Shown: positions 18,855 to 28,841, counted from the stretch's first letter. The stretch is 64,000 bases of DNA from Pseudoroseomonas cervicalis (GCF_030818485.1 NZ_JAUTAJ010000004.1:1529001-1593000); one strand, 5' to 3'. Translations and numbers: made by a program. The notes: generated by a model from the letters alone, not told the origin.

Positions 18855-21800
18855 ATGAACATCTCCGCCCCCTTCGTCCGGCGGCCAATCGCGACGCTGC
18901 TGCTGGCGCTCGGCCTGGCGCTGGCCGGGCTGGTGGCGCTGCGCGACCTGCCGGTCTCGGCCATGCCGCGCGTCGATCTGCCGACCATCTTCGTCAGCGT
19001 CAACCAGCCCGGCGCCAATCCGGAGACGCTGGCGGCGACGGTGATCGCGCCGCTGGAGCGGCAGATCGGCGCCATCGCCGGCATCACCGAGATGACGTCG
19101 AGCGCCGGCACCGGCAGCGGCAACATCATCATCCAGTTCGACCTCTCCCGCACGCAGGAGAGTGCCGCGCGCGACGTGCAGGCGGCGGTGAACGCGGCGC
19201 GGCAGGACCTGCCCTCCGGCCTGCCCAACCCGCCCAGCGTGCGCAAGATCAACCCGGCCGACGCGCCGGTGCTGATCCTGGCGATGACCGCCGACACCCT
19301 GCCGCGCGCCTCGCTCTACGATGTCGCCGACAGCATCGTCGCGCAGCGCCTGGCGCAGATCCAGGGTGTGGCGCAGGTGCAGGTGGCGGGCACGGCGAAG
19401 CCCGCGGTGCGGGTCTCGGTCGACCCGGCGGCGGCGGCTTCGGCCGGGGTCTCCTTCGACGCCATCCGCACCGCCATCACCGCGGCGAATGTCACCCAGC
19501 CGGTCGGGCTGATCGATGGCGAGGAGCAGGCGGCCAGCATCGCGGTGAATGACCGCCTCAGCCGCGCGCCGCATTACGAGACGCTGGTGGTCAAGGCCGA
19601 GGATGGCGCGGTGCTGCGCCTCTCCCGCATCGCCCGCATCAGCGAGGGCGCGGCGAGCAGCCGGCAGATGGCCTGGTTCGACCAGCGCGAGGCCACGTTG
19701 ATGCTGGTCTTCAAGCAGGCCGACGCCAATGTCATCGACGTGGTGAACGGCGTGAAGGAGATGCTGCCGCAGCTGCAGCGCTGGGTGCCCGGCGGCGTGC
19801 GCATCGACGTGATGAGCGACCGCTCCGGCACCATCCGCGCCAGTGTCGAGGAGGTGGAATTCACCCTGCTGCTGACCATCGCGCTGGTGGTCGCGGTGGT
19901 GGCGGTGTTCCTGCGCCGGCTGGCGCCGGTGGTCGCCGCCAGCGTCACCGTGCCGCTCTCGCTGCTCGGTACGCTGTTCGTCATCTGGATGCTGGGCTAT
20001 TCGCTCAACAATTTTTCCCTGATGGCGCTGACCATCTCGGTGGGCTTCGTGGTCGACGACGCCATCGTCATGCTGGAGAACATGGCCCGCATGCGGGCGC
20101 GCGGCATGGCGGTGATGCAGGCGGCGCTGGAGGGGGCGCGGCAGATCGGCTTCACCATCATCTCCATCACCGTCTCGCTGATCGCGGTCTTCGTGCCCCT
20201 GCTGGCGATGGGAGGCATTGTCGGCCGCTTCTTCCGGGAGTTCTCGGCGACGCTCGCCATCGCCGTCACCCTCTCCGCCGTGCTGTCGCTGACGCTGACG
20301 CCGATGCTGGCGGCGCGGCTGGAGCGCGAGGGGGAGGAGCGCCCGCCCGGCCGCCTGGCGCGCGGCTTCGAGCGCGGCCTGGACGCCATCCTCAACGCCT
20401 ATCTGCGCAGCCTGCGCTTCGTGCTGCATTTCCGCCGCACCGCGCTGCTGGCCAGCCTCAGCCTGATCGGCGTCACGGTCTGGCTCTATGTCATCGTGCC
20501 CAAGGGCTTCTTCCCGGAGCAGGATACCGGCCTGCTGGCGGGCGCGGCCCGCGCCGCGCCGGACACCTCCTTCGCGCGGATGAGCGAGATCATGGAGCAG
20601 GCGACGCGCATCATCCTGCGCGACCCGGCGGTGGACAGCGTCGGCGCGCAGATCGGCGGCGGCTTCGGCGGCGCCGGCACCAATAGCGGCCAGTTCTACA
20701 TCACGCTGAAGCCGCGCGAGCAGCGCGGGCTGAGCGCCGCGCAGGTGATCGACCGGCTGCGCGCGCCGCTGTCGCGCATCGCCGGCGCCTCGGTCTTCCT
20801 GCGCGCGCAGCAGGATCTGTTCGTCGGCGGCCGGCCCGGCGATTCGCAATATTCCTACGTGCTGCTCGGCAGCGATCTGGAGGCGCTGCGCGAGGCCAGC
20901 AACCAGATGGTCGAGGCGCTGCGCGTCACGCCCGGCTTCTTCGACGTCTCCAGCGACCAGGAGCGCGGCGGGCTGGTCAACCGCGTGGTGGTGGACCGCG
21001 ACCAGGCGGCGCGGCTCGGCATCTCGATGCAGGCGCTGGGGGCGGCGCTGAACAACGCCTTCGCCCAGCGCCAGGTCTCCACCATCTACGCCACCCGCAA
21101 CCAGTACAATGTGGTGCTGGAGATCGACCCGGCGCTGCAGCAGGATGCGACGCAGCTGGCGCGCATCTTCCTGCCCGGGCGCAACAATGCGCAGGTGCCG
21201 CTCTCCGCCGTGGCGCGGATCGAGCGCGACATGTCGCCGCTCCGCGTCACCCACCGCAACCAGTTCCCGGCGGCGACGATCAGCTTCAACCTGCCCGTCG
21301 GCACCTCGCTCGGCGAGGCGCAGGCGCGGGTGCGCGAGGTGGAGCTGGGGCTCGACCTGCCGGCCGGCATCCGCTCCGAATATGGCGGCAACGCCGCCGC
21401 CTTCCAGGCCTTCTCGCGCGACCAGCCGCTGCTGATCCTGGCGGCGATCCTGTCGATCTACATCGTGCTGGGCGTGCTGTATGAAAGCTACATCCACCCG
21501 CTGACCATCCTCTCGACCCTGCCGACGGCCGGCATCGGCGCGCTGCTGGCGCTGCTGGTCACCGGCCTGCCCTTCAGCGTCATCGCGCTGATCGGCGTCA
21601 TCCTGCTGATGGGCATCGTCAAGAAGAACGCCATCATGATGGTCGATTTCGCGCTGGAGCATGCGCGGGAGGAAGGCGCGGATGCCGAGGCCTCGATCCT
21701 CGCGGCCTGCCGCGACCGGTTCCGCCCGATCCTGATGACCACGCTGGCGGCGCTGTTCGGCGCCGTGCCGCTGGCCTTCGGCACCGGCACGGGGGCGGAG

Positions 21801-21947
21801 ATGCGCCAGCCGCTCGGCATCACCATCATCGGCGGCATGGTCGTGTCGCAGCTGCTGACGCTCTACACCACGCCGGTGATCTACCTGGCGCTGGAACGGC
21901 TGCGCCAGCGCCACGCGAATCGCCGCGCCACCGTGCCCGCGCGGTGA
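18855..21947 (+). CDS. RND multidrug efflux permease 2, MdtB/MdtC-type
   Basis: 1030 residues starting four bases after the first pump stops. It is homologous to but distinct from pump 1: NISAPFVRRPIATLLLALGL, VGFVVDDAIVMLENM in TM4, and MGIVKKNAIMMVDFAL in the second half. Two adjacent HAE1 pumps behind one adaptor are the MdtABC arrangement, where MdtB and MdtC assemble as a heterotrimer with division of labour in proton transport and substrate binding. Both proteins here keep the Asp pair in TM4. Confidence 0.93.
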   Translation: MNISAPFVRRPIATLLLALGLALAGLVALRDLPVSAMPRVDLPTIFVSVNQPGANPETLAATVIAPLERQIGAIAGITEMTSSAGTGSGNIIIQFDLSRTQESAARDVQAAVNAARQDLPSGLPNPPSVRKINPADAPVLILAMTADTLPRASLYDVADSIVAQRLAQIQGVAQVQVAGTAKPAVRVSVDPAAAASAGVSFDAIRTAITAANVTQPVGLIDGEEQAASIAVNDRLSRAPHYETLVVKAEDGAVLRLSRIARISEGAASSRQMAWFDQREATLMLVFKQADANVIDVVNGVKEMLPQLQRWVPGGVRIDVMSDRSGTIRASVEEVEFTLLLTIALVVAVVAVFLRRLAPVVAASVTVPLSLLGTLFVIWMLGYSLNNFSLMALTISVGFVVDDAIVMLENMARMRARGMAVMQAALEGARQIGFTIISITVSLIAVFVPLLAMGGIVGRFFREFSATLAIAVTLSAVLSLTLTPMLAARLEREGEERPPGRLARGFERGLDAILNAYLRSLRFVLHFRRTALLASLSLIGVTVWLYVIVPKGFFPEQDTGLLAGAARAAPDTSFARMSEIMEQATRIILRDPAVDSVGAQIGGGFGGAGTNSGQFYITLKPREQRGLSAAQVIDRLRAPLSRIAGASVFLRAQQDLFVGGRPGDSQYSYVLLGSDLEALREASNQMVEALRVTPGFFDVSSDQERGGLVNRVVVDRDQAARLGISMQALGAALNNAFAQRQVSTIYATRNQYNVVLEIDPALQQDATQLARIFLPGRNNAQVPLSAVARIERDMSPLRVTHRNQFPAATISFNLPVGTSLGEAQARVREVELGLDLPAGIRSEYGGNAAAFQAFSRDQPLLILAAILSIYIVLGVLYESYIHPLTILSTLPTAGIGALLALLVTGLPFSVIALIGVILLMGIVKKNAIMMVDFALEHAREEGADAEASILAACRDRFRPILMTTLAALFGAVPLAFGTGTGAEMRQPLGITIIGGMVVSQLLTLYTTPVIYLALERLRQRHANRRATVPAR

Positions 21948-22043
21948 CAGGCGGCGGAAAAGCCGCCCCGCCCGCGCCCGCCGCAGATTGCGCGCAGGCC
22001 ATCCTTTCGCCAGGATGGCCGCGGGACCAATGGAGACAGGTGG

Positions 22044-22271
22044 ATGAGCGGCAGCACTCCTTCCGGCGAGACGTCGGAAGCGCTGATGAGGGAGATGGTC
22101 CAGATCCTGGCGGATCTGCGTCACCACAATGCGCGTGCCGTCGACATGCTGGAGCGAATCCACCAGGAACTGGTCCAGCAGCGCGGCCGCGCCGCCGCGG
22201 CCCAGCCTGCCACGCAGCAGCCCGCCCCGAACCCGCCCGCCCCGGCCCTGCTGCCCGGCGCCGACGACTGA
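22044..22271 (+). CDS. Small hypothetical protein
   Basis: 75 residues with a purine-rich ribosome site (GGAGACAGG) before the ATG. The first ~50 residues are a predicted helix (SEALMREMVQILADLRHHNA) and the last 25 a Pro/Ala/Gln-rich tail. It has no signal peptide or membrane segment. I do not recognise the family. It lies 96 bases after the efflux operon and may have its own promoter. Confidence 0.55.
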   Translation: MSGSTPSGETSEALMREMVQILADLRHHNARAVDMLERIHQELVQQRGRAAAAQPATQQPAPNPPAPALLPGADD

Positions 22272-22460
22272 GGGCGCGCCGGCCGCGCCCGTCCGGGCGG
22301 CGGCCCTCCATCCGGCCCGGGGCATGCCCCGCCGGCCCCGGGCGGGCCGCGCCGCCGATCGCGCGGCGCGCGATTGCGCCGGGACGCAGCCTGTGCGGAA
22401 ATGGCGGCGAATGACCACCGTGTCATCCGTCAACCTCCGACCGGGAACGGATCTCCCCCA

Positions 22461-24056
22461 ATGGTGTCACGCCGAAGCTTTCTGGGCGGCACTGCCGGCC
22501 TCGCCGCGCTGCCCCTCGCCCGCCCCGCCCTGGCGCAGGGCAGCGCCGCGACCACGCTGCGCTTCATCCCGCAGGCCGATGTCACGACGCTGGACCCGCT
22601 GGCCACCACCTCCTACGCGGTGCGCAACCACGGCCATCTCTGCTGGGACACGCTCTACGGGCTCGATATCGAGTTCCGCCCGCAGCCGCAGCTGGCCGAG
22701 GGCCATGTGGTCGAGGATGACGGCAAGCGCTGGATCTTCACCCTGCGCGACGGCCCGACCTTCCATGATGGCGAGAAGATCCGCGCGGTCGACGCCGTGG
22801 CCTCGATCCAGCGCTGGATGGGCCGCGACACGCATGGCCAGACGCTGGCGGCGCGGCTCGACGAGATCCGCGTGCTGGATGACCGCCGCTTCGAGATCCG
22901 GCTGAAGCGCCCCTTCGGCGCGATGCTGGACGCGCTGGGCAAGTCCTCCTCCTATCCCTGCTTCATCTATCCGGAGCGCTTCGCGAAGATCCCCTTCACC
23001 ACCCCCTTCCGCGAGGTGGTGGGCAGCGGCCCCTACCGCTTCAAGGCGGATGAGTGGCAGTCGGGCTCGCAGGTGGTCTATCAGCGCTACGACCGCTACT
23101 CGCCGACCCCGGTCGGCACGCCGGGCGTCACCGCCGGGCCGAAGCTCGCGCTGTTCGAGCGGCTGGAAAAGAAGATCATCATGGATCCGGCGACCGCCGG
23201 CGCCGCCATCCAGGCCGGCGAGATCGACTGGTGGGAGCGCGTGGCGCCCGATCTGCGCCCGCTGCTGCAGCGCCAGCGCAATGTCGTCGTCGACCGGATC
23301 GAGGGCAATGGCACGGTCGTCATGCTGCGGCCGAACCACCTGACCGAGCCGTTCAACGACCCGGCGGTGCGGCGCGCCGTCTGGCCGGCGCTGAACCAGG
23401 CCGATTTCATGACCTCGATCATGGGCGATGACCGCAGCCGCTGGCAGGATGGCGTCGGCTGCTTCCCCGCCTCCTCCTCCTTCGCCAGCGATGAGGGCAT
23501 GGCGGCGATCACCAGCCCGCGCAGCCTGGACGCCGCCCGGCGCGCGCTGCAGGCCACCGGCAAGGCCGGGGCGCGGACGGTGATGCTGCACCCGGCCGAC
23601 CAGGTGAACAACAGCACGCTGACCAGCGTCGCCACCGACATGATGAAGAAGATCGGCTTCGCGGCGGAGGATGCGGTGTCCGACTGGGGCACCATGCTGC
23701 AGCGCCGCGCCCGCAAGGAGCCGCTGGAGCAGAATGGCTGGAGCGCCGTGGTCGTGCTGTTCGGCGGCGAGGACCTGGCCAATCCGGGCGGCCACCCGCT
23801 GCTGCGCGCCAATGGCCAGGATGCCTGGTTCGGCTGGCCCACCAGCCCGACGCTGGAGACGCTGCGCGACCAGTGGTTCGACGCCCCCTCGCTGGACGAG
23901 CAGAAGGCGATCTGCCGCAGGATCCAGGCGCAGTTCTTCCAGGACGTGCCCTATTGGCCGCTCGGCCAGTATTTCGTCGACAGCGCCTATCGCCGCAACA
24001 TCAAGATCGGCCGCCGCGGCATGTCGCTGGCGCTGAACGCCAGCCGCGAGGGCTGA
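22461..24056 (+). CDS. ABC transporter substrate-binding protein, family 5 (peptide/nickel/opine type), Tat-exported
   Basis: 531 residues from the ATG at 22461. It begins with a Tat signal, SRRSFLGGTAGLAALPLARP, cleaved near ALAQG. The mature protein has the SBP_bac_5 pattern: ADVTTLDPLATTSYAVRNHG, WIFTLRDGPTFHDGEKI with the classic F-HDG, and GSGPYRFKADEW. It would bind a peptide or other small solute in the periplasm. No permease or ATPase genes flank it; the next gene is purC, so the rest of the transporter is elsewhere. Confidence 0.88.
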   Translation: MVSRRSFLGGTAGLAALPLARPALAQGSAATTLRFIPQADVTTLDPLATTSYAVRNHGHLCWDTLYGLDIEFRPQPQLAEGHVVEDDGKRWIFTLRDGPTFHDGEKIRAVDAVASIQRWMGRDTHGQTLAARLDEIRVLDDRRFEIRLKRPFGAMLDALGKSSSYPCFIYPERFAKIPFTTPFREVVGSGPYRFKADEWQSGSQVVYQRYDRYSPTPVGTPGVTAGPKLALFERLEKKIIMDPATAGAAIQAGEIDWWERVAPDLRPLLQRQRNVVVDRIEGNGTVVMLRPNHLTEPFNDPAVRRAVWPALNQADFMTSIMGDDRSRWQDGVGCFPASSSFASDEGMAAITSPRSLDAARRALQATGKAGARTVMLHPADQVNNSTLTSVATDMMKKIGFAAEDAVSDWGTMLQRRARKEPLEQNGWSAVVVLFGGEDLANPGGHPLLRANGQDAWFGWPTSPTLETLRDQWFDAPSLDEQKAICRRIQAQFFQDVPYWPLGQYFVDSAYRRNIKIGRRGMSLALNASREG

Positions 24057-24227
24057 GACCCGGGCGGGGGCCGGCGCGTCCGGCCCCCGCCCGCCCCTGC
24101 CGCGCGGCCGGAGCGGGGCGGTCCCGACGGCGCCGCGGCCTGACAGCGCGGCACGGGGCGGCTAGTCTGCGCCTCCCCCGCGGCCCCCGCGTCGCTTCTC
24201 CAGGCGCCGCCAGCAGTGCAGAGAACC

Positions 24228-25202
24228 ATGGACCCCGCCACCCTCGCCGCCCATGCGCAGCAGATCCTGCGCGACGCCACCATCCCCGAGCTGCCCAACC
24301 ACTATGCCGGCAAGGTGCGGGACAATTACGACCTGCCGGATGGCCGCCGGATCATCATCGCCACCGACCGGCTCTCGGCCTTCGACCGCATCCTCTGCGC
24401 CGTGCCCTTCAAGGGCCAGGTGCTGACCCAGACGGCGCGGCACTGGTTCGAGCAGACGCGCGACATCTGCCCCAACCACGTGCTGGAATATCCGGACCCG
24501 AATGTGGTGATCGGCCAGCGGTTGGACATCCTGCCGGTGGAGATCGTGGTGCGCGGCTATCTGGCCGGCACCACCGGCACCTCGATCCTGACGCTGTACA
24601 AGGCCGGCCAGCGCGAGATGTACGGCACCCGCCTGCCCGATGGCATGCGCGACAATGAGCGCCTGCCCCAGGCGATCATCACGCCGACCAGCAAGGCCTT
24701 CGATGGCGGCCATGACGAGCCGCTGACGCCCGCCGAGATCCTGGAGCGCAAGCTGCTGACCCCGGCGCAGTGGGAGCAGCTCAGCCACTACGCGCTCGCC
24801 CTCTTCGCGCGCGGCCAGGCGATGGCGGCCGAGCGCGGGCTGATCCTGGCCGACACCAAATACGAGTTCGGCACCGATGCCGAGGGCCGGATCGTGCTGG
24901 CCGACGAGATCCACACCCCGGACAGCAGCCGCTACTGGAAGGCGGCGAGCTTCGAGGCGCGCTTCGCCGCCGGCGAGAAGCCGGAGAGCTTCGACAAGGA
25001 TTTCGTGCGCAGCTGGGTGGCGGCGCGCTGCGACCCCTATCACGACCCGATCCCGGAGATCCCCGAGACGCTGATCCTGGCCACGGCGGCGGTCTATATC
25101 GAGGCCTATGAGACCATCACCGGCCAGCGCTTCGCCCTGCCGCCGGCGGCCGGGGATGTGCTGGCGCGCATCCGCGGCAATCTGACGCCGCTCTTCGGCT
25201 GA
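24228..25202 (+). CDS. purC: Phosphoribosylaminoimidazole-succinocarboxamide synthase
   Basis: 324 residues. The enzyme joins CAIR and aspartate with ATP in de novo purine synthesis. Family blocks are [61 protein letters not shown] and [14 protein letters not shown]. This is the longer, eukaryote-like SAICAR synthase form (~310 residues) rather than the short ~240-residue E. coli form. The ATG at 24228 is chosen; a GTG lies four codons upstream. With purU in the same window it marks purine metabolism, but the two genes are not linked. Confidence 0.93.
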   Translation: MDPATLAAHAQQILRDATIPELPNHYAGKVRDNYDLPDGRRIIIATDRLSAFDRILCAVPFKGQVLTQTARHWFEQTRDICPNHVLEYPDPNVVIGQRLDILPVEIVVRGYLAGTTGTSILTLYKAGQREMYGTRLPDGMRDNERLPQAIITPTSKAFDGGHDEPLTPAEILERKLLTPAQWEQLSHYALALFARGQAMAAERGLILADTKYEFGTDAEGRIVLADEIHTPDSSRYWKAASFEARFAAGEKPESFDKDFVRSWVAARCDPYHDPIPEIPETLILATAAVYIEAYETITGQRFALPPAAGDVLARIRGNLTPLFG

Positions 25203-25221
25203 GCCGGGCCGGCGGGCCGGC

Positions 25222-26355
25222 TCAGCCGGCCAGCCGGTTCCGCCCCTGGCGCTTGGCGCGGTAGAGCTGCGCATCGGCCTCCGCCAGGGCGGAGGCCAGC
25301 GCCGCCTGGCCGGGCGGCGCCACCGCCAGCCCCAGGCTGATCGTGTAGGGCGGCAGGCCCGGCCCGCCCTCCGCCACCGCCTGGCACAGGCGCCGCGCCA
25401 GCGCGCCCGCCGCCGCCGCATCCTGGCCCGGCAGCAGGGCCAGGAATTCATCGCCGCCCAGCCGCGCCAGCACCCCGCCGCTCTCGGCCAGCAGCCCGGC
25501 CAGCCGCGCCGCCATCGAGGCCAGCACGGCATCCCCCGCCGCATGGCCGTGCCGGTCGTTGATCTGCTTGAAATGGTCGATGTCGAGCAGCAGCAGCGCG
25601 CCGCCCTGGCGCAGCCAGCCCTGCTGCTGCGCCTCCAGCCCGGCGCGGTTCCAGGCGCCGGTCAGGTGGTCGCGGAAGGCGGCGTCGCGCAGCGTCGCCT
25701 GCGCCCGCTCCAGCGGAATGGCCAGCAGGCTGAGATAGAGGATCGGCAACAGCAACTGGTCGGAGAGCAGCGGCAGCAGCGCCGCCCAGTTCTGCTCGCC
25801 GAGCGGCAGCAGCCCGCCGGCCAGGGACAGGACATAGCAGGGCACATAGGCCAGCAGGGCGAAGGCGGCGATGCGCCGCCCGCGCCCGCCGGCCGGCCGG
25901 CGCAGCATGGCAAGAGCAGTGGAGAGCACCGAGCCGAGCAGGCCGAGGCTGCCGCCGGCGCGGCGCAGCGTCGCCTCCGCCAGGCCTTGTCCGGCCAGCG
26001 CGCCCAGCCAGGGCAGCAGCATGGGCAGGGCGAAGCTGGCCAGCACCGGCAGCGCCATCCAGGGCCGCAGCGGTGCCCGCCCCTCCGATTGCCGCAGGCC
26101 GGAGAGCAGCAGCGCGTTGCTGGCGGCGATGACGCCGATGCACAGCCCGGCCAGCAGCCCGTCCATGCGGCCGGCATAGGCCTCCAGCACCAGCAGGCTG
26201 CCGGCATAGAGCACCGAGCTCGCCGCCCAGTGCAGCAGATAGGCCTCGGCCCGCCGGCCGCGCCACAGGGCCAGGAAGACGGCGGCGAAGGCGATGCTCA
26301 GCAGCAGGCTGCACAGGCGGACGGTGCTGACATCCGGCGGGGCGAAAGGGGTCAA
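25222..26355 (-). CDS. Membrane-bound diguanylate cyclase (GGDEF)
   Basis: 377 residues. About seven hydrophobic helices occupy residues 10-210 and act as a membrane sensor or anchor. The C-terminal GGDEF domain has FRDHLTGAWNRAGLE, LLDIDHFKQINDRHGHAAGD and an intact ARLGGDEF active site, so it should make cyclic di-GMP from two GTP. The product-inhibition I-site (RxxD five residues ahead of the motif) is replaced by ESGG, which predicts no feedback inhibition. It converges on purC. Confidence 0.9.
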   Translation of the reverse strand: MTPFAPPDVSTVRLCSLLLSIAFAAVFLALWRGRRAEAYLLHWAASSVLYAGSLLVLEAYAGRMDGLLAGLCIGVIAASNALLLSGLRQSEGRAPLRPWMALPVLASFALPMLLPWLGALAGQGLAEATLRRAGGSLGLLGSVLSTALAMLRRPAGGRGRRIAAFALLAYVPCYVLSLAGGLLPLGEQNWAALLPLLSDQLLLPILYLSLLAIPLERAQATLRDAAFRDHLTGAWNRAGLEAQQQGWLRQGGALLLLDIDHFKQINDRHGHAAGDAVLASMAARLAGLLAESGGVLARLGGDEFLALLPGQDAAAAGALARRLCQAVAEGGPGLPPYTISLGLAVAPPGQAALASALAEADAQLYRAKRQGRNRLAG

Positions 26356-26586
26356 TCGGGCGATCCGGGGCGGGGCGTGGCGGGCTCAAGATTTCGTTAG
26401 CACAGTCCGGCGCCGCCTCGCAGCACCGCTGGCCGCCCTGGCGCCGGGCCGCGCGCGGGCCCCTCCGGGCAGGAGCTTGGCAACCCCTCGCGGGATCGCG
26501 GCTTTTCAGCACCGGGCCGGCCCGCATAATGACAGCCTCGCCTGCCCCGATCGCCGTCCCGCCACAGCCCAGCCCGAGAGGAAGAG
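26356..26586. other. Divergent intergenic region between cyclase and protease genes
   Basis: 231 bases with no gene I can support. It must hold promoters for the diguanylate cyclase (leftward) and the protease (rightward); the GAGAGGAAGAG stretch at 26574-26584 is the protease ribosome site. No operator-like dyad stands out. Confidence 0.4.
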
Positions 26587-28125
26587 ATGCGGCCCGCCTG
26601 CGCAGCCCTGCTTGCCCTGCTGCCCCTGCTGCCCGCCGCGCCGGTGCTGCTGCTGGCGCCCCCAGCCCAGGCGCAGAGCGCCGGCTGGGAATCGACCATG
26701 GTCGACCCGCGCGCCATGCCGGTGCGCAGCCGCATCCTGCTGCAGGACGCGCTGGTCTGGTCCGGCCATTACAACGGCCTGCTGGATGGCGGCTGGGGCC
26801 AGGCCAGCGAGGAGGCGATGAATCGCTGGCGCGCCAGCCGCGGCCTGCCGCCCGCCGCCGCCTATCCGGCGCGGGAGCTGCTGGCGCTGTTCGTGCAGGG
26901 CGCCCGGCTGCGCGAGCAATGGGGCTGGCGCGAGGCGCGCGACCCGGCGACCGGCGCCGTCTATGGCTACCCCTCCGCCTTCCTGACGCCGCGCCCGGCC
27001 TCGGACGGGTCGGGACTCGATTTCGACGGCACGCTGTCCGGCTTCGGCATGAGCATCCGGAAATTCGGCGACATGCCGGGCGGCATCGGCGCGGTGTTCG
27101 ACCGCGTGGCGCGCGAATCCGGCGCCGCGCCCAGCTACCGGCTCGACCGCCCGGACCGCCAGGCGATGATCGTCGAGGGGCCGCGCGGCTCGGCCTATTT
27201 CCGCTTCGAGAAGGTAAATGGCGACTGGGTCGGCCTCTCCGTCTCGCTGCGCAACCCGGGCGAGCAGCACCGGCGCATCCAGTCGGTCGTCGCCAGCATC
27301 TTCTCCCCCACCGGCCGGCCGCCGGTGCCGGCGGGCGAGGCCACGGTGATCGATGTGGTGGCCTCGGTCGCCAACCGCATGCGCCGGCCCGGCCCGGCCC
27401 CGGCGGCGCCGCCGGATTCGCCGCCCCAGGCCGCCGACCCGGCGCCGCAGGCACCCCCCGGGCCCAGCCGCCCGCAGGCCGGCGCGCCCCCGCGCCAGCA
27501 GGCGCGCACCAGCTCCGGCACCGGCTTCGTGGTGCGGCGCAACGGCATGCTGGTGACCAATGCGCATGTGGTGAAGGGCTGCACCTCGCTGGCCCTGCCG
27601 ACCGGCGAGCCGGTGGTGGTGCGCGCCGCCGATGAGCGGCGCGACCTGGCGCTGCTGCAGGTGAACAAGAGCTTCCCGGCCGAGCTGCGCTTCCGCCGCG
27701 ACCAGACCATCGACCATGGCGAGCGGGTGCGCGCCTTCGGCTATCCCTTCTACGACCTGGTCTCGCGCTCGCTGAACATCACCGAGGGCATCGTCACCGC
27801 GCTGGCCGGGCTGCGCGACAACCCGATGCAGTTCCAGGTCAACGCCGCCATCCAGCCGGGCAATAGCGGCGGGCCGGTGGTGGATGACAGCGGGCTGGTG
27901 ATCGGCGTCGCCGTCTCCACCCTGACCACCACCGCCTTCAGCCAGGTGACGGGGGCGGTGCCGCAATCGCTGAACTACGCCATCCGCGGCCAGGTGGTGG
28001 AGAGCTTCCTGCTGGAGAATGGCGTCGAGACCGAGCGCGCCCCGCCCGGCCCGGTGACCGATCTGCGGCAGATCGCGCGCGAGGTCTCGCCCTTGGTCAT
28101 GCCGGTGATCTGCACCAAATCATGA
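26587..28125 (+). CDS. Exported trypsin-like serine protease
   Basis: 512 residues. A Sec signal peptide (cleavage near AQAQS) leads to an N-terminal domain of ~220 residues with a peptidoglycan-binding-like helix pattern (LLQDALVWSGHYNGLLDGGW), then a Pro-rich linker (about 275-310). The C-terminal chymotrypsin-fold domain has the HtrA-like triad: VTNAHVV (His), ERRDLALLQV (Asp), PGNSGGPV (Ser). No PDZ domain follows, unlike DegP. It probably cleaves or guards periplasmic proteins. A small membrane protein gene follows. Confidence 0.87.
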   Translation: MRPACAALLALLPLLPAAPVLLLAPPAQAQSAGWESTMVDPRAMPVRSRILLQDALVWSGHYNGLLDGGWGQASEEAMNRWRASRGLPPAAAYPARELLALFVQGARLREQWGWREARDPATGAVYGYPSAFLTPRPASDGSGLDFDGTLSGFGMSIRKFGDMPGGIGAVFDRVARESGAAPSYRLDRPDRQAMIVEGPRGSAYFRFEKVNGDWVGLSVSLRNPGEQHRRIQSVVASIFSPTGRPPVPAGEATVIDVVASVANRMRRPGPAPAAPPDSPPQAADPAPQAPPGPSRPQAGAPPRQQARTSSGTGFVVRRNGMLVTNAHVVKGCTSLALPTGEPVVVRAADERRDLALLQVNKSFPAELRFRRDQTIDHGERVRAFGYPFYDLVSRSLNITEGIVTALAGLRDNPMQFQVNAAIQPGNSGGPVVDDSGLVIGVAVSTLTTTAFSQVTGAVPQSLNYAIRGQVVESFLLENGVETERAPPGPVTDLRQIAREVSPLVMPVICTKS

Positions 28126-28175
28126 GGCCGGCGGGCCGCGACGAGGCGGCCGCCCGGCCGGGTCGAGGAGGGTGG

Positions 28176-28409
28176 ATGTCGGCGCGATTGTGGTCGATCG
28201 GCGTGCTGCTGGTGGCGCTTGGCATCGCCGCCAGCGTGGTGGGGTGGGATGCGCTGCTCTGGCTGCCGCGCCAGGTGCTGGACTCCCTGGCCTGGGCGCC
28301 GCGGGCGCTGTTCGAGGCGCTGCGGGATTCGCCCGCCACCACCGGCATCATCCTGCTGGGCGTCGTGCTGATGGTGGTGGCGCGCATGCTGGGCCGGCGC
28401 GGGTCGTGA
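28176..28409 (+). CDS. Small two-helix membrane protein
   Basis: 77 residues from the ATG at 28176, preceded by GGAGGGTGG. Two hydrophobic segments (about 5-25 and 50-68) flank a short loop rich in Trp and Arg. No conserved motif is recognised. It lies 50 bases downstream of the protease stop and may share its transcript. Confidence 0.6.
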   Translation: MSARLWSIGVLLVALGIAASVVGWDALLWLPRQVLDSLAWAPRALFEALRDSPATTGIILLGVVLMVVARMLGRRGS

Positions 28410-28433
28410 TCCCCCGCGCCGCCCCCGCCCGGC

Positions 28434-28841
28434 TCAGCCCTGCTGCTGCTGCTGCGGCAGGCGGGCGATCACCTTGATCTCGAAGTCGAAGCCGGCCAGC
28501 CAGGTGACGCCGATGGCGGTCCAGCTCGGATAGGGCTTGGCCGGGAAGGCGCGGTCCTTCACCGCCAGCACCGTGTCGAACTGCGCCTTCGGGTCGGTGT
28601 GGAAGGTGGTGACGTCGACGATGTCGTCGAAGCTGGCACCGGCCTCCCGCAGCACGGCGGCGAGGTTGTCGAAGGCGCGCTGCACCTGCGTCTCGAAATC
28701 CGGCTCGGGCGAGCCATCCTCGCGGCTGCCGACCTGGCCGGAGACGAAGAGCAGGTCGCCGGAGCGGATCGCCGCCGAATAGCGGTGCATCTCATAGAGG
28801 GCCTGGCGGCCGGGCGGGAAGATGGCGTCGCGTTGGGCCAT
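28434..28841 (-). CDS. RidA/YjgF-family protein
   Basis: 135 residues. Rid proteins are trimers that hydrolyse reactive enamine/imine intermediates. The fold is clear (LLFVSGQVG, AFDNLAAVLREAG, DIVDVTTFHTD, IGVTWLAGFDFEIKVIA). The position of the catalytic Arg of canonical RidA (the RS-V-V segment) holds Trp/Thr instead (SWTAIGV), so this is probably a Rid subgroup without the standard deaminase chemistry. The C-terminus is a Gln run. A tightly controlled promoter with two operators lies just upstream. Confidence 0.82.
   Translation of the reverse strand: MAQRDAIFPPGRQALYEMHRYSAAIRSGDLLFVSGQVGSREDGSPEPDFETQVQRAFDNLAAVLREAGASFDDIVDVTTFHTDPKAQFDTVLAVKDRAFPAKPYPSWTAIGVTWLAGFDFEIKVIARLPQQQQQG

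Noticed and set aside
14726..19297. Very long open frame (over 1500 codons) on the minus strand opposite the adaptor and pump genes
   Set aside because: It is antisense to well-conserved efflux genes, is His/Arg/Gln/Gly-rich low-complexity sequence, and has no recognisable domain; long antisense frames are expected at this GC content.
18765..22433. Long minus-strand frame opposite the second pump
   Set aside because: Same reason: mirror of a clear RND gene, with the composition of a shadow frame.
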